Origin: Prostheceraeus crozeri
Lineage: Eukaryota > Platyhelminthes > Polycladida > Euryleptidae
Assembly: GCA_907163375.1 (NCBI GenBank)
Contig: CAJQUW010005537.1
Coordinates: 1-64,000, forward strand
Reading direction: 5' to 3'
DNA length: 64,000 nt
Shown here: positions 51,229-59,698 of the stretch, piece by piece
How the letters are laid out: each line of letters opens with the position of its first letter
Position numbering within the stretch: position 1 is the stretch's first letter
The notes under the pieces: generated by a model
What the model was told of the DNA's origin: nothing
What the model saw: only the letters and a program-made list of their open reading frames with translations
Database searches by the model: none
Position numbers and translations under genes: made by a program

Positions 51229-51552
51229 ATGAGTTGGAAATTAGATTCCCTACAACGTATTGAAACGGATCATGATCGAAACGTCTATTTCAAAGATTCA
51301 ACTGGAAATGTGAGAAGAGAGTTTGCTTTATCTTATCGTCATTTTCAATCTCTACATCATATCATGAAGGATTTGAAATACTTCTATATGAAAAGACATT
51401 CACGTATTGGAAATCGCATCTGGCTGCGCGTCAACAATCGGCGAATTCAACTCTATCATTCCCAACTTCATACTAACTTCACATTTCATCAAGGTAGTTG
51501 GGAGAAGTATAAAAGGAAGGTACCGCTCAATTTACTCATTCTTTCATCATGA
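51229..51552 (+). CDS. Small DNA-binding-like paralogue 2 (possible PC4-like), 107 aa
   Basis: MSWKLDSLQRIETDHDRNVY, then FKDSTGNVRREFALSYRHFQ and SLHHIMKDLKYF, then IWLRVNNRRIQLYHSQ and GSWEKYKRK. It aligns along its whole length with the gene before it. The beta-rich first half followed by an L-S/T-x-x-x-F/W-x-x-L helix is PC4-like. Its codons for EKYKR contain the TATA box (51,508-51,515) of the TBP-like gene, and its stop overlaps that gene's ATG (ATGA). Function unproven. Confidence 0.5.
   Translation: MSWKLDSLQRIETDHDRNVYFKDSTGNVRREFALSYRHFQSLHHIMKDLKYFYMKRHSRIGNRIWLRVNNRRIQLYHSQLHTNFTFHQGSWEKYKRKVPLNLLILSS
51508..51515 (+). promoter_or_regulatory. TATA box for the TBP-like gene, inside the previous coding sequence
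   Basis: GTATAAAAGG, 41 bases before the ATG at 51,549, an almost ideal TATA box. It is embedded in the end of the 107-aa gene. The equivalent place in the preceding paralogue reads GTATAGAAGA. Confidence 0.6.
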
Positions 51553-52094
51553 AGCGCCATCGCTACACCATCGTCAACATTCTCCGTGGCTTCAGACTCT
51601 ACACCAAAATCGATCTCACAACATTACACCAACACCTTCCAAACAGCAAGTATTACCCGGGCCGACCTCAAATGTTAGTGGTGAAGATGAACAATTCACG
51701 GAATCTTCAACTCTTCCCAAATGGGACTGTACAGATTCTCGGCGCCCTTTCTCATTCATCGGCGCAGTCAATGCGCTTAGAGCTACAAAGACTACTACGT
51801 CGGATATGGAAGAGGGAGAGTTGTGTGATGTCGAATCTGACTGTGGACAATATGGTGATCTCTACTCAATTGAGTGACAGTCTATCATTTTTGAAGATTC
51901 GTACCAGCAGTTACAATTTGTGTTATGAACCCGAACTTTTTCCTGCAGCTCTCATTAGTTGTTGGTTACCTGTGCATGTGGCAATCTTTCATAATAGTAA
52001 AGTGATCATTACTGGACTAAAATCTCATGTACAAGCAAATGTGATCCTAGACTATCTCATTGAGTATGTACGCACCCAGCGGATTGTAAAATAA
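51549..52094 (+). CDS. TATA-binding-protein-like protein (181 aa) of the large Polinton
   Basis: Two TBP repeats are visible. Repeat 1 (about residues 6-88): YTIVNILRGFRLYTKIDLTT, LVVKMNNSRNLQLFPNGTVQ, ILGALSHSSAQSM, matching TBP [45 protein letters not shown]. Repeat 2 (about 99-175): NMVISTQLSDS, CYEPELFPAALI, IFHNSKVIITGLKS, matching TBP NMVGSCDVKFP, SYEPELFPGLIY, IFVSGKVVLTGAK. Three of the four DNA-kinking phenylalanines (human F210, F284, F301) appear kept; the F193 position is changed. At 181 residues it is one bare saddle domain. Known TBPs recruit polymerase to TATA boxes; viral TBP-like proteins are known in some large DNA viruses. Here it probably directs transcription of the element itself (inference). 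Confidence 0.85.
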   Translation: MKRHRYTIVNILRGFRLYTKIDLTTLHQHLPNSKYYPGRPQMLVVKMNNSRNLQLFPNGTVQILGALSHSSAQSMRLELQRLLRRIWKRESCVMSNLTVDNMVISTQLSDSLSFLKIRTSSYNLCYEPELFPAALISCWLPVHVAIFHNSKVIITGLKSHVQANVILDYLIEYVRTQRIVK

Positions 52095-52125
52095 AAAACA
52101 ATTTTTCCAACATGATGTTTTTATT
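52090..52125. terminator. Poly-A signals between TBP-like gene and protease
   Basis: AATAAA at 52,090 overlaps the stop of the TBP-like gene, and TTTATT (minus-strand AATAAA) at 52,120 overlaps the protease stop. This is a very compact convergent gene end. Confidence 0.55.
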
Positions 52126-52582
52126 TCAAATCATGATAGAACTTACAAATCATTTTTTCATTAGAGGATGGATTACATGAAAAGTTTTGAATAACAGATA
52201 CAAATCGAGATACATGTAAACGTTTTAAGATGAAGTACAGTACAAAAGCACCACACGTTGATGAAAGTGGATGTTGTAGTATGCGTTCATTTCGCTGATA
52301 TTGACGCGTATGTTTTCTCAACCACTGCTGTGTTGGTATATTTGGAGGTTGAGCAAGAGAGTCAAATAGCTCACCACGTCGGTCTTCTCCAATAAAGATC
52401 GCTTTCCAATGCTCACCGCCTGAATTCTGCGAATGAGTGTTTAGCACAATAAAGATGGGATAGTGATTTACTGCAGGTGGTAAGGTATCGAGCGAATAGA
52501 CATTATCGAAAGCTTTCAACGTCGCTTCGTCTGCATTACGCTGCACTTTAGTCTTAATATCGTCAGCAGTCAACCAACTCAT
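52121..52582 (-). CDS. Adenovirus-type cysteine protease (PRO) of the large Polinton
   Basis: 153 residues. Catalytic landmarks in order: GGEHWKAIFI (His), GELFDSLAQPP (acidic residue) and SSTCGAFVLYFILKRL (Cys). The N-terminal part MSWLTADDIKTKVQRN is usual for the family. In adenoviruses and Polintons it processes virion proteins. The length is near the short end for the family and the frame looks whole. Its start abuts the capsid gene (shared base at 52,582), and both read leftward. Confidence 0.9.
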   Translation of the reverse strand: MSWLTADDIKTKVQRNADEATLKAFDNVYSLDTLPPAVNHYPIFIVLNTHSQNSGGEHWKAIFIGEDRRGELFDSLAQPPNIPTQQWLRKHTRQYQRNERILQHPLSSTCGAFVLYFILKRLHVSRFVSVIQNFSCNPSSNEKMICKFYHDLK

Positions 52583-53857
52583 TAACGATTATACTGAAGA
52601 ATCACGTCACGATACTTTGTAATTTCAATATTTGAATCGAAGACTGCATAAATTAATACATTGATCGTCTCAGGTAGTGTTCTTTTGAACGTCAAATCCA
52701 AACGAATATTATGAGGCACGTTCGCTTGACGATAGGGTGCACTAATATCGCTGTCAGCAGTCAAATCAAATGCATAAATAGTATATCCACTCTTAAACTC
52801 TTTCATAGTAAGTTCGTTGGTGTCATCCGTATTGTAAAAGCCAAAGACATCCATAAAATCAACATAACTGCGCATAAATTGATCCGCAGCAAAATCTGGT
52901 TTGTAGGGTGGACCAGGATGACTCACACCATTTACACGTAAAGCAATTTCACTTAACTGATTGTGTTTAAAATTGAAAGGATTCTTCTTTATATTACCAT
53001 TAAATGCATCATTTTCAACCATTGCCACCATGAGGGGCTTCGGTGCTTCCGATGGAAAGAGGCCATCTTTCATGAAACTTTTGATCTTTCGGAATTGTAA
53101 AGGTGAGAAGCTTTGTATGCTGAACGGGGTAAATGGCATTTTGGCGGTTAAGGCCTTCAGCATGCCCTCTAATGACACTTGGATTCGGTACTACTCGACG
53201 AATGTAAAGTGCAATATCTTCCACATGAATTCTAAAATTGTCAACTTTAGCAAATGCATTCAGCGCAAATTCAGGCTTATTCAATGTCAGCTTGAGTCGC
53301 ATGCTGGTATTACAGAGTAAAAACTTTGACTGTCTAAAGAAGTCTAAATTCAGCGGACCATATAGCTGACATACTTTACTATCTTTAATCATAGCAGATC
53401 GCTTTACAAAGCCACTGTTTGTTTCAACATCAAATTTTCCTGCTTCATCTCTGTACCATCCCATGGCTTCCATATGACTTTTTTGTGCTGCTGGATGAAA
53501 CTGTGATACATGATTTAAATATGATTTATAGGGATAATCGCTTTGACCACCTTCCACCTGCTGCTCTCCAATCGTTAGAGAAACATCGCGAAGTAATGTA
53601 GTCAATGGTAAATTGTTCAGTCCAACTTTATGTGCATCGTCAATAGCAGTTCCATCTGCTTGCTGAATTCTAAACCTCAAATCAAGCATCGCATAACTCA
53701 AATCTATGTAGTCATCACTACCACCAGGAATAACAAATTCAATGGGACCAGCATTCTCAGCTGTTCGAGGATGATAATCTACAATACTTGAACTAAGAAT
53801 ATCTGTCTGTATGGCTTGTTGATCAAACAAACAAAAACCGGAAGTTTTACACTCCAT
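52582..53857 (-). pseudogene. Major capsid protein (double jelly-roll) of the large Polinton
   Basis: Starts MECKTSGFCLFDQQAIQTDI, contains GPIEFVIPGGSDDYIDLSYA (the usual first-barrel strand), QVEGGQSDYPYKSYL and, near the end, FDLTADSDISAPYRQANVPH and LDLTFKRTLPETINVLIYAV. These are standard Polinton hexon-like features. The protein would form the pseudo-hexagonal capsid lattice. It looks nearly whole, with about one break. It lies between the basic core-like gene and the protease, the usual Polinton order. Confidence 0.9.
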
Positions 53858-53859
53858 GA

Positions 53860-54315
53860 TTAGAAGTTATGGCAGCGTCGTCGTTTAGCGCCTGATGAAT
53901 GATTAGAGCCTCTGCGACGTTTGCGTGAATGCCTTTTGACTGAAGATCGCACCTTACCAGCTCCGCGATGTTTCCTCCTTCCTTTATTCATTCGTTTAGG
54001 TGATTTCTTTCCTTGAGTAACACCAGCAAAGGTCTGCTTCAATGTTTTTAAACCGCGTTCCTTCCCACGATTCAACAAACTGCTCTTAAAACTTCTACCT
54101 CTGGAAAGATCACTAGCAACATCACCAGCAAAGCCAACGGCATTACTTAAAACATTTCGTTTTAAAGATCTACCGACATTGGATATGAGAGGTGCTACAA
54201 CAGATTTCACTGCACCAAGTATGCTACCTCCACGTTGGCGGCGAGCGCCGATGTAAATTTGTCCTCCACCACTTACGTAGGAGGGTCGTGAATAAAATGA
54301 GGCAGTTGGATTCAT
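53860..54315 (-). CDS. Basic core/minor capsid protein (mu/pX-like) of the large Polinton
   Basis: 151 residues. The start MNPTASFYSRPSYVSGGGQI leads to GSILGAVKSVVAPLISNVGR, a small hydrophobic helix, and then to a very basic C-terminal half (KRMNKGRRKHRGAGKVRSSV, KRHSRKRRRGSN). Highly basic tails like this package DNA in adenovirus core proteins. The stop is two bases from the capsid start, so the genes are practically contiguous. Role inferred from composition and position; frame looks whole. Confidence 0.7.
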   Translation of the reverse strand: MNPTASFYSRPSYVSGGGQIYIGARRQRGGSILGAVKSVVAPLISNVGRSLKRNVLSNAVGFAGDVASDLSRGRSFKSSLLNRGKERGLKTLKQTFAGVTQGKKSPKRMNKGRRKHRGAGKVRSSVKRHSRKRRRGSNHSSGAKRRRCHNF

Positions 54316-54356
54316 AGCTCAAACCCTAAACATTGTTAGTTACAACTTTGCATGAA

Positions 54357-55627
54357 TCACTGTCGATCACTTAGATGAAAGATGTCGGCACGACGCATCC
54401 AAGAGTTCATACTTGAAGGATAACCAGTCCATTTAATAAGACACCATTCTTCACCTCGCCGTTTTTTGCATCGAATGATTTTCTCTACCAAATATGTTTC
54501 ACTTTCAGTGACTACCTCAATCTCATCGCGGTAAAAGCTACCCTCAATTTCTTCATTATCGTAATCTTTCAACTTGTAGGTGGTCGGAGAGTCTTTTTGA
54601 TTAATCCTTGATACTGTAAATACCTCCTCTGTCCAATTCGGAAGGTACCCTTTAGCAAAAACACTCTTCACTTTTGAGATACGAACTTTATCACCAATTT
54701 TCACATCACTTTTCACATGAGTGCCTTTACGTTGGAATGATTCGCGCACTTTATCTACATTGTCAGCATTTACATCTACTGGTCTGAGTCCAATAGAACG
54801 ATGGATAGAGTGATTGTAGGCATGGAGTGTATCTTGTAGAACCTTTGTCCAATTTTGTGTCAAGTTGGCAGTAAAATGTCGCCACAAGCGATTTTTTAAT
54901 GTGCGATTAAAACGTTCAACGAGTGCAGCTTTATAAACACTCTTTACACTAAACAACTCAATGTCATGCCTCTCAAATAATCTTCTCACATGCTGATTTT
55001 CAAACTCTTTTCCTTGATCACTCTGAATTCTTTTTGGAATGCGGCCTCGAAAAATTGTTTGGAATGCTTTTGCTACTCCTTTCCCTTCTTTAGTTTTTAA
55101 AGGTTGAGCCCACGCATAACGCGAGAAAATATCAATGACGGTTAAAATAAAATTATTGCCCGAGTTATGTTTTGAAATGAAGGCAACATCACACAAATCT
55201 GCTTTTCCACTGTTCATCGATGTCATGAACAATATAATGGCGGGTACGGTACTTCTTTTTCGCTTGTTTGTGGAGTGTATAGGTAGCCTGACCCTTTAAC
55301 CATCGTTTCACTTGTGATTGTGGAAGCCCACTCGCTTTTGATAATTTCTTGATAGATGCAAATCCTGCCGGATGTTTTACATCATAATACTCGTAGATTG
55401 ACTTCAAACGTTCAGTCGATGACGACTGACTCTTTTTTCTCCTTCTCATCTTTTTGTTTTCTTGCCTTTCTACATTTACAACAACTGCAGCATTTAGCTT
55501 TAGCGGTTTTGCGATCGTGTTCACATTGCTTAGGGGTTTCATTGTGAGAGATGGCGCAGCAAGTGCACGTGACAACGACATTCACCTCTGGTGGCTCATT
55601 ACATGGCAAGCAACACATCTGCTTCAT
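54357..55627 (-). pseudogene. Chromodomain integrase (INT) of the large Polinton
   Basis: N-terminal region: a cysteine-rich stretch (CCLPCNEPPEV; CTCC; CCSCCKCRKARK) and an HTH-like FASIKKLSKASGLPQSQVKR. Core rve domain: CDVAFISKHNSGNNFILTVI, DIFSRYAWAQPLK, RIQSDQGKEFENQHVRRLF, ALVERFNRTLKNRLW. C-terminus: SH3-like VKIGDKVRISKVKSVFAKGY and a chromodomain YLVEKIIRCKKRRGEEWCLI ending SSMNSWMRRADIF. Chromodomains bind modified histones and may steer insertion. About one or two breaks. Confidence 0.9.
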
Positions 55628-55628
55628 A

Positions 55629-56321
55629 TTAATAGTCTGAGAACATGTATTTCCTAGGAGGAGCTGTTTTACGTTTTCCTTTTACTAGTTTTAGTGGTGA
55701 TGTAGATCTACGTCGAGTTCTTCCTCTTGTTTGCTTAGTGAGTGTGGGAGGGGATGTAGCAGGTGACGTCTTAAACCAATTTGTTGGCATTTTCATCGTC
55801 TGAAGCATTGGAGCAGTAGCCACTGTTGAATCAAGTTCTTTCAATGTCTCATTATTCAAAGCAAATTTTGGCACATTATGCTTTTTCAATAGTTTAAGAA
55901 AGTATGACCAACCAGGTGGAACATAGCCCTGACGGCGCTTTCTACGTGTCGCATACTGAATCAAGTCTTCATAACGTGAAGCATCAATCACTTTATTTTC
56001 ATCTGTAATGATTTCTCCTCTATCATTTACATTGAGATGGGGTTCAATACTGTTGGAAAGAGATATGGCATGTGCGCGAGATGCTAAAGGTGTAGCAGTC
56101 GATACAGAGTCACGCATCTTATTCTTCAAGTTTTTCAATTGCTCAACAGTTTCCGATTGTAATAATACAGCACGATGTGGATCTTTGATGTGAACATTTT
56201 GCTGATAATCTATTTCTTTCCTATACATTTGATTTGCAAGAGGTTGCTTTACTTGCTGCATGGCAGTCAATTGTACATATTCATCCTGAGGAATAACAAT
56301 CATGCGAGAATAAGAACTCAT
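55629..56321 (-). CDS. Conserved Polinton protein of unknown role (230 aa)
   Basis: N-terminal MIVIPQDEYVQLTAMQQ, helical middle, then RRKRRQGYVPPGWSYFLKLL and KKHNVPKFALNNETLKELDS, and a basic, serine/threonine-rich tail (RGRTRRRSTSPLKLVKGKRK). The GYVPPGW / K.HNVP.. signature is one I associate with a gene commonly found beside the Polinton ATPase; its function is not established. The four-base overlap with the ATPase stop suggests a shared transcription region. Frame looks whole. Confidence 0.65.
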   Translation of the reverse strand: MSSYSRMIVIPQDEYVQLTAMQQVKQPLANQMYRKEIDYQQNVHIKDPHRAVLLQSETVEQLKNLKNKMRDSVSTATPLASRAHAISLSNSIEPHLNVNDRGEIITDENKVIDASRYEDLIQYATRRKRRQGYVPPGWSYFLKLLKKHNVPKFALNNETLKELDSTVATAPMLQTMKMPTNWFKTSPATSPPTLTKQTRGRTRRRSTSPLKLVKGKRKTAPPRKYMFSDY

Positions 56322-56960
56322 AGTTTGTAGATAATCATGGGAGTTTTCAAAATATCACTTCGAAATCTAAATTCTTCCGGACACTCTTGCGTAAAGTCAA
56401 TGAATAAGTAACCGTATGGTTTTTCAGTAGCTGCTTGAAAAATTTCAATTAAGGCTTTTGATCCTCTGGGTGCAACTTGTCGCGCTAAAATTTCAAATTG
56501 ACTTTTATCTCGCGGATTCTTGAAAATAGCATAATAGTGTGTATTCAGGTTTCGTGTACGAGCTTCTTTTCCATCAGGAAACAAATTTTGTGTGATATAG
56601 ATGATAAAACACCTTTTATGATGTGCTGCACGAGTGAACATATCTGTAACATCTTTTGAATTCTTACTTTCTTTTAATAAATCATCCAATACAACAACAT
56701 CATTAGACTGAAGTTTATCCACTGCAATAATTCCTTCATGTCGAATAAAGTTGCGACGGTTGATAAATACCATAACACCAAATCACTCGATTGATAGGTT
56801 CCTTAAACAACTCCCTTCTTTTATCCAATAAATTCAGCGTGAAAACAGTTTTACCTGCATGAGATGGACCTGATACAGTCAGAACTTTATCACATTGAAG
56901 TCTGAAATCCATTTTATTACTTTGAGATTCAACATTTGCATAATTAACGTCTAGAGCCAA
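56318..56960 (-). pseudogene. FtsK/HerA-type genome-packaging ATPase of the large Polinton
   Basis: Walker A GPSHAGKTVFTLNLL, Walker B NDVVVLDDLLKESK, and the arginine/sensor region CFIIYITQNLFPDGKEARTR with LNTHYYAIFKNPRDKSQFEI. This is the A32-like enzyme that pumps DNA into capsids. It looks nearly whole, with about one break. It overlaps slightly with the small core-like gene upstream (56,944). Confidence 0.9.
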
Positions 56961-57309
56961 AGATATTACCCAATAGGTTGCCCACGGCAGGAGCTATCAT
57001 TGGAAGTATTGCTGAAAGGAAACCGCCCTTTTGTGTTAGAGTTTTCCTCTTTCTTTGAAGGGTGACTTTAGGATTGGAGATGAAACGCAATTTTGTAGCA
57101 TATCGCTTAAGTAACTTTCGTTGTTTTGGCGCTAATTTCTTCGTCCTTAACTTTCTGACATGAGAAATAATTTCTCGGATGAATTTATCGTTGGCATGTC
57201 GTATAGCATTGTATCGCTGATTTGCTTTCATTCGTCGGAGAGCTTGAATGGCTGAAGAAAACTTTGAAGACTTTTGACTTTTACGTTTCGTCATTTTACG
57301 TTTCGCCAT
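56944..57309 (-). CDS. Small basic/hydrophobic virion protein (pX-like) of the large Polinton
   Basis: 121 residues. Very basic first 90 (MAKRKMTKRKSQKSSKFSSA; KRKTLTQK), then GGFLSAILPMIAPAVGNLLG and a short basic end. A basic body plus glycine-flanked hydrophobic tail is characteristic of a recurring Polinton minor protein next to the ATPase. Probably DNA- and membrane-interacting in the virion. Frame looks whole. Confidence 0.7.
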   Translation of the reverse strand: MAKRKMTKRKSQKSSKFSSAIQALRRMKANQRYNAIRHANDKFIREIISHVRKLRTKKLAPKQRKLLKRYATKLRFISNPKVTLQRKRKTLTQKGGFLSAILPMIAPAVGNLLGNIFGSRR

Positions 57310-57317
57310 TTTCCGTA

Positions 57318-57690
57318 TTAGTCTTTGCTAAAACCTATCTTTACCACATTTGCATAGGTACTAACTATTGCGACATAAGTGACACTCGAAATGAGCAATA
57401 TCACAGTGGCTACATTTGCAAAGTTGAATGCAATTACGTATGAAACAGCGTTGACAAAAAGCATGCTTACATCTCTTGAAGATGCGCTTTTCATTTCCAT
57501 CCTTTCGCTTACATACATCACAACACATAGTTTCGCCGTTACTGATGTCTATAGCAAGTCTTTTTGAAGATATGAATTTGCTAGCCTTTTCTAAATAATA
57601 GACGCATGTACAGAAGGAATATACTTCGAGAGTGAGCAGACATAGCTCGAAAACCAGTTGTGCTACAATCAAGTACCACTGCATTTTCAA
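57318..57690 (-). CDS. Membrane-anchored RING-finger protein (109 aa)
   Basis: An N-terminal hydrophobic segment (WYLIVAQLVFELCLLTLEVY) suggests a signal anchor. The C-terminal half has CCDVCKRKDGNEKRIFKRC, then KHAFCQRCFIRNCIQL and CKCSHC..CHLC, the spacing of a RING-type zinc finger. RING proteins of viruses are usually ubiquitin ligases that remove host defence proteins; that role is inferred. It overlaps the 136-aa gene by four bases. Confidence 0.6.
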
Positions 57691-58097
57691 TTTTTCTTTA
57701 TGGAAAGTTGAATGTGAATATCTGAAATCGCTTCAATCACTAGACTGCTACCATGATGGTTAAATGCGTTAAGACGTTCAGCAATTTTTATCATATGTCT
57801 TTTAAAAAATTCTTCGGGGTGATCTACCACTTCCATTGAATAAGAAGCAAAATGGAAAGAGCGACTTTCCACCTCTTCCTTTCCAAAATGACTAAACTTA
57901 ATTTTCGCAACTAATCGCGCCATGACAATGCTATCAGAGAATGTATTCATTAACTTTAGAAATAGAGTGCTAGCATCATCGACCACTGCTTCGATGTCGG
58001 TCTCATCTTTATGATAATTTATCACATAATCTTGAACAGCTCCTTTTAAACTTTGCCTATGAAAATGTAATGTTCCGCAGTCGTTTGAGAAAGACAT
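57687..58097 (-). CDS. Protein resembling the N-terminal region of Polinton PolB (136 aa)
   Basis: ARLVAKIKFSHFGKEEVESR and KIAERLNAFNHHGSSLVIEA followed by ISDIHIQLS parallel the PolB stretch VQVHVPSSSA...WLNFHIQCLKSNVDKFN..DSALIFDGVDSAIFKISL in the same element. I read both as the same small beta-alpha domain found in Polinton PolB N-termini. A stand-alone copy could be a duplicate that helps the replisome. Frame looks whole; function unknown. Confidence 0.5.
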   Translation of the reverse strand: MSFSNDCGTLHFHRQSLKGAVQDYVINYHKDETDIEAVVDDASTLFLKLMNTFSDSIVMARLVAKIKFSHFGKEEVESRSFHFASYSMEVVDHPEEFFKRHMIKIAERLNAFNHHGSSLVIEAISDIHIQLSIKKN

Positions 58098-58185
58098 GAT
58101 CGCCCTTTATCTAACCCATCCATTGCATGAAAACAACTCTTCTCATAGTAACATTTATTAAATAATAGTAAGTAACAAGCATGCA

Positions 58186-58716
58186 TTATAAATCAATGGT
58201 TTGAAAGAGATAAAATAGATACAGCTGGTAACTATCATACAGCGAGCAATGATAACCATACAGGACTTTGGCAGTGCTGAGGTAAGGAGGAAAGAAGCAT
58301 TGGTTATGAACGTAGCTACTACAACGAACAGACAAAATAGGAACACACAAATCCTTAAAACGTTTCGTGACTTCATGATAATGTTGATTCACTCTACTAT
58401 CCCAAGGTGGGAGCAAAATATCATCAATGATTAGATTGGGAAATACTTTCCTCTCCTTACCAGGATTATTACAAAAGATGCGTATAACATTGAAAGCAGC
58501 TAACCATCGTTTAAAGTCAATAAGAAGAGCACTCTCACAAGAAAAGCCATAGTCTTGCAAATATTTCAGATTAAGTCCATGAATGTGTTTTCTCGCCCAT
58601 TGATCAACATTGGGATTGCAGTTGGCATGTTGATGATAGACACTAACAATCTGATATGTCCAATTGTTCATAGCAATAGCACTGAGCTCCTGTACAGGTT
58701 CACCCTCACAATCCAT
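58186..58716 (-). CDS. DnaQ-like (DEDD) exonuclease-like protein (176 aa)
   Basis: Begins MDCEGEPVQELSAIAM, matching the first exonuclease motif (D-x-E followed by E-L-x-A-I/V). It then has ARKHIHGLNLKYLQDYGF, like the I-H-G-I motif of DEDDh enzymes, SALLIDFKRWLAAFNVIRIF in the second motif position, and KRFKDLCVPILSV further on. It may proof-read, degrade RNA or blunt host nucleic acids; this is inference from motifs. The frame looks whole, with a hydrophobic C-terminal end. Confidence 0.5.
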   Translation of the reverse strand: MDCEGEPVQELSAIAMNNWTYQIVSVYHQHANCNPNVDQWARKHIHGLNLKYLQDYGFSCESALLIDFKRWLAAFNVIRIFCNNPGKERKVFPNLIIDDILLPPWDSRVNQHYHEVTKRFKDLCVPILSVRCSSYVHNQCFFPPYLSTAKVLYGYHCSLYDSYQLYLFYLFQTIDL

Positions 58717-58768
58717 AAAAATGATGATAGAAGCCTAAAACGGAAATTTACACATCTAAGGAAACGTT

Positions 58769-59014
58769 CTATAACATATTACAAAATGAAGAATTACATC
58801 GATGCTTTTCACGACAAAATACACAAATGATATGATGGCAACGAAGAAGTAAAATGTATCTAATAAGACCACGCCTACGACACTCAAAGCACATAAGCGA
58901 ATTGTCATAGGGTAGAGTTAGGAAAGGACTAGTAATTCTCCTTTGATTTGCGTTTTGAAGCAGCATTCTTCTCCGACTTGCGCTTCGTACCACTGCTGTT
59001 AAGGATTTGATCAA
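58769..59014 (-). CDS. Small RING-like protein (81 aa)
   Basis: CFECRRRGLIRYILLLRCHH then ICVFCREKHRCNSSFC gives C-x2-C-x11-C-x-H-x3-C-x2-C-x4-C-x4-C, a compact RING-like pattern. The N-terminus is basic. It overlaps the end of the 182-aa gene on the same strand in another frame, so the true start may be the second methionine (MLLQNANQ) or later. It is the second zinc-finger protein at this end of the element. Confidence 0.4.
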   Translation of the reverse strand: MIKSLTAVVRSASRRRMLLQNANQRRITSPFLTLPYDNSLMCFECRRRGLIRYILLLRCHHIICVFCREKHRCNSSFCNML

Positions 59015-59698
59015 TTATGTCGTCCACGTTGGGTGGTTTTGGAATATATAGGATGGATTCAGTGTATATCGAGAGAGAGGCTATTTTGTTATCCTTGTGC
59101 TGACTATAATATAGTCCATTCACTTTGAAAATGATATCCCAAGTACCTTCTCCGAGCTCATCACATCTGATGGGTATTGATTGATCTCCATCCTTTTTAT
59201 AATAACTACACCAAAGTGATAATGGTAGGCAAATTTGATTGCCATCCCAAATCTTTCTATAGGGAGTATCCTTTTCATCTCTCGCCTTCCACTCTTGAGT
59301 TGGAGTAGGAATGTCCATATTTAATGTCACGTACTCTTCAATAATGTCAAGTTGGTGGCGAATGTACGGACTCACGGGGATCAGTATGTAGTCCCCATAC
59401 TGCTTGTGCATTATCTTGACATCCGTGGAAGGGAGCATTCCCGTTTGGAGTACTACGCCATGATCGTCATAACGCAAGACTTGTTTAAATTTACGCTGTA
59501 GCGGTGTAGGATTATGTACCTTGGTTGTTTCTTCCAGTGGCCTCAGTTGTAGATGATCTGATCGTAGCGAACCTTGTAACGTTTGACCGCCATTTTGTCC
59601 TACTAGTGCAGCAGATGGAGAAGATGCCTGAAAATGGAAAAGATTGTATTAAGTTTACGTTCAAGGGAGGAGAGGGAGGAAAGTAGCGACTTACCATT
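58929..59698 (-). CDS. Unrecognised right-end Polinton protein
   Basis: The main frame (58,929-59,477) contains DYILIPVSPYIRHQLDIIEE, WDGNQICLPLSLWCSYYKKD and TWDIIFKVNGLYYSQHK, and ends in a basic tail (SEKNAASKRKSKENY). Upstream the minus strand shows an ATG directly followed by GTAAGT near 59,698 and a TTTTCAG acceptor near 59,630, so the start codon may sit on its own short exon. PolB at 43,704 shows the same ATG-GTAAGT arrangement. No family recognised. Confidence 0.5.
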
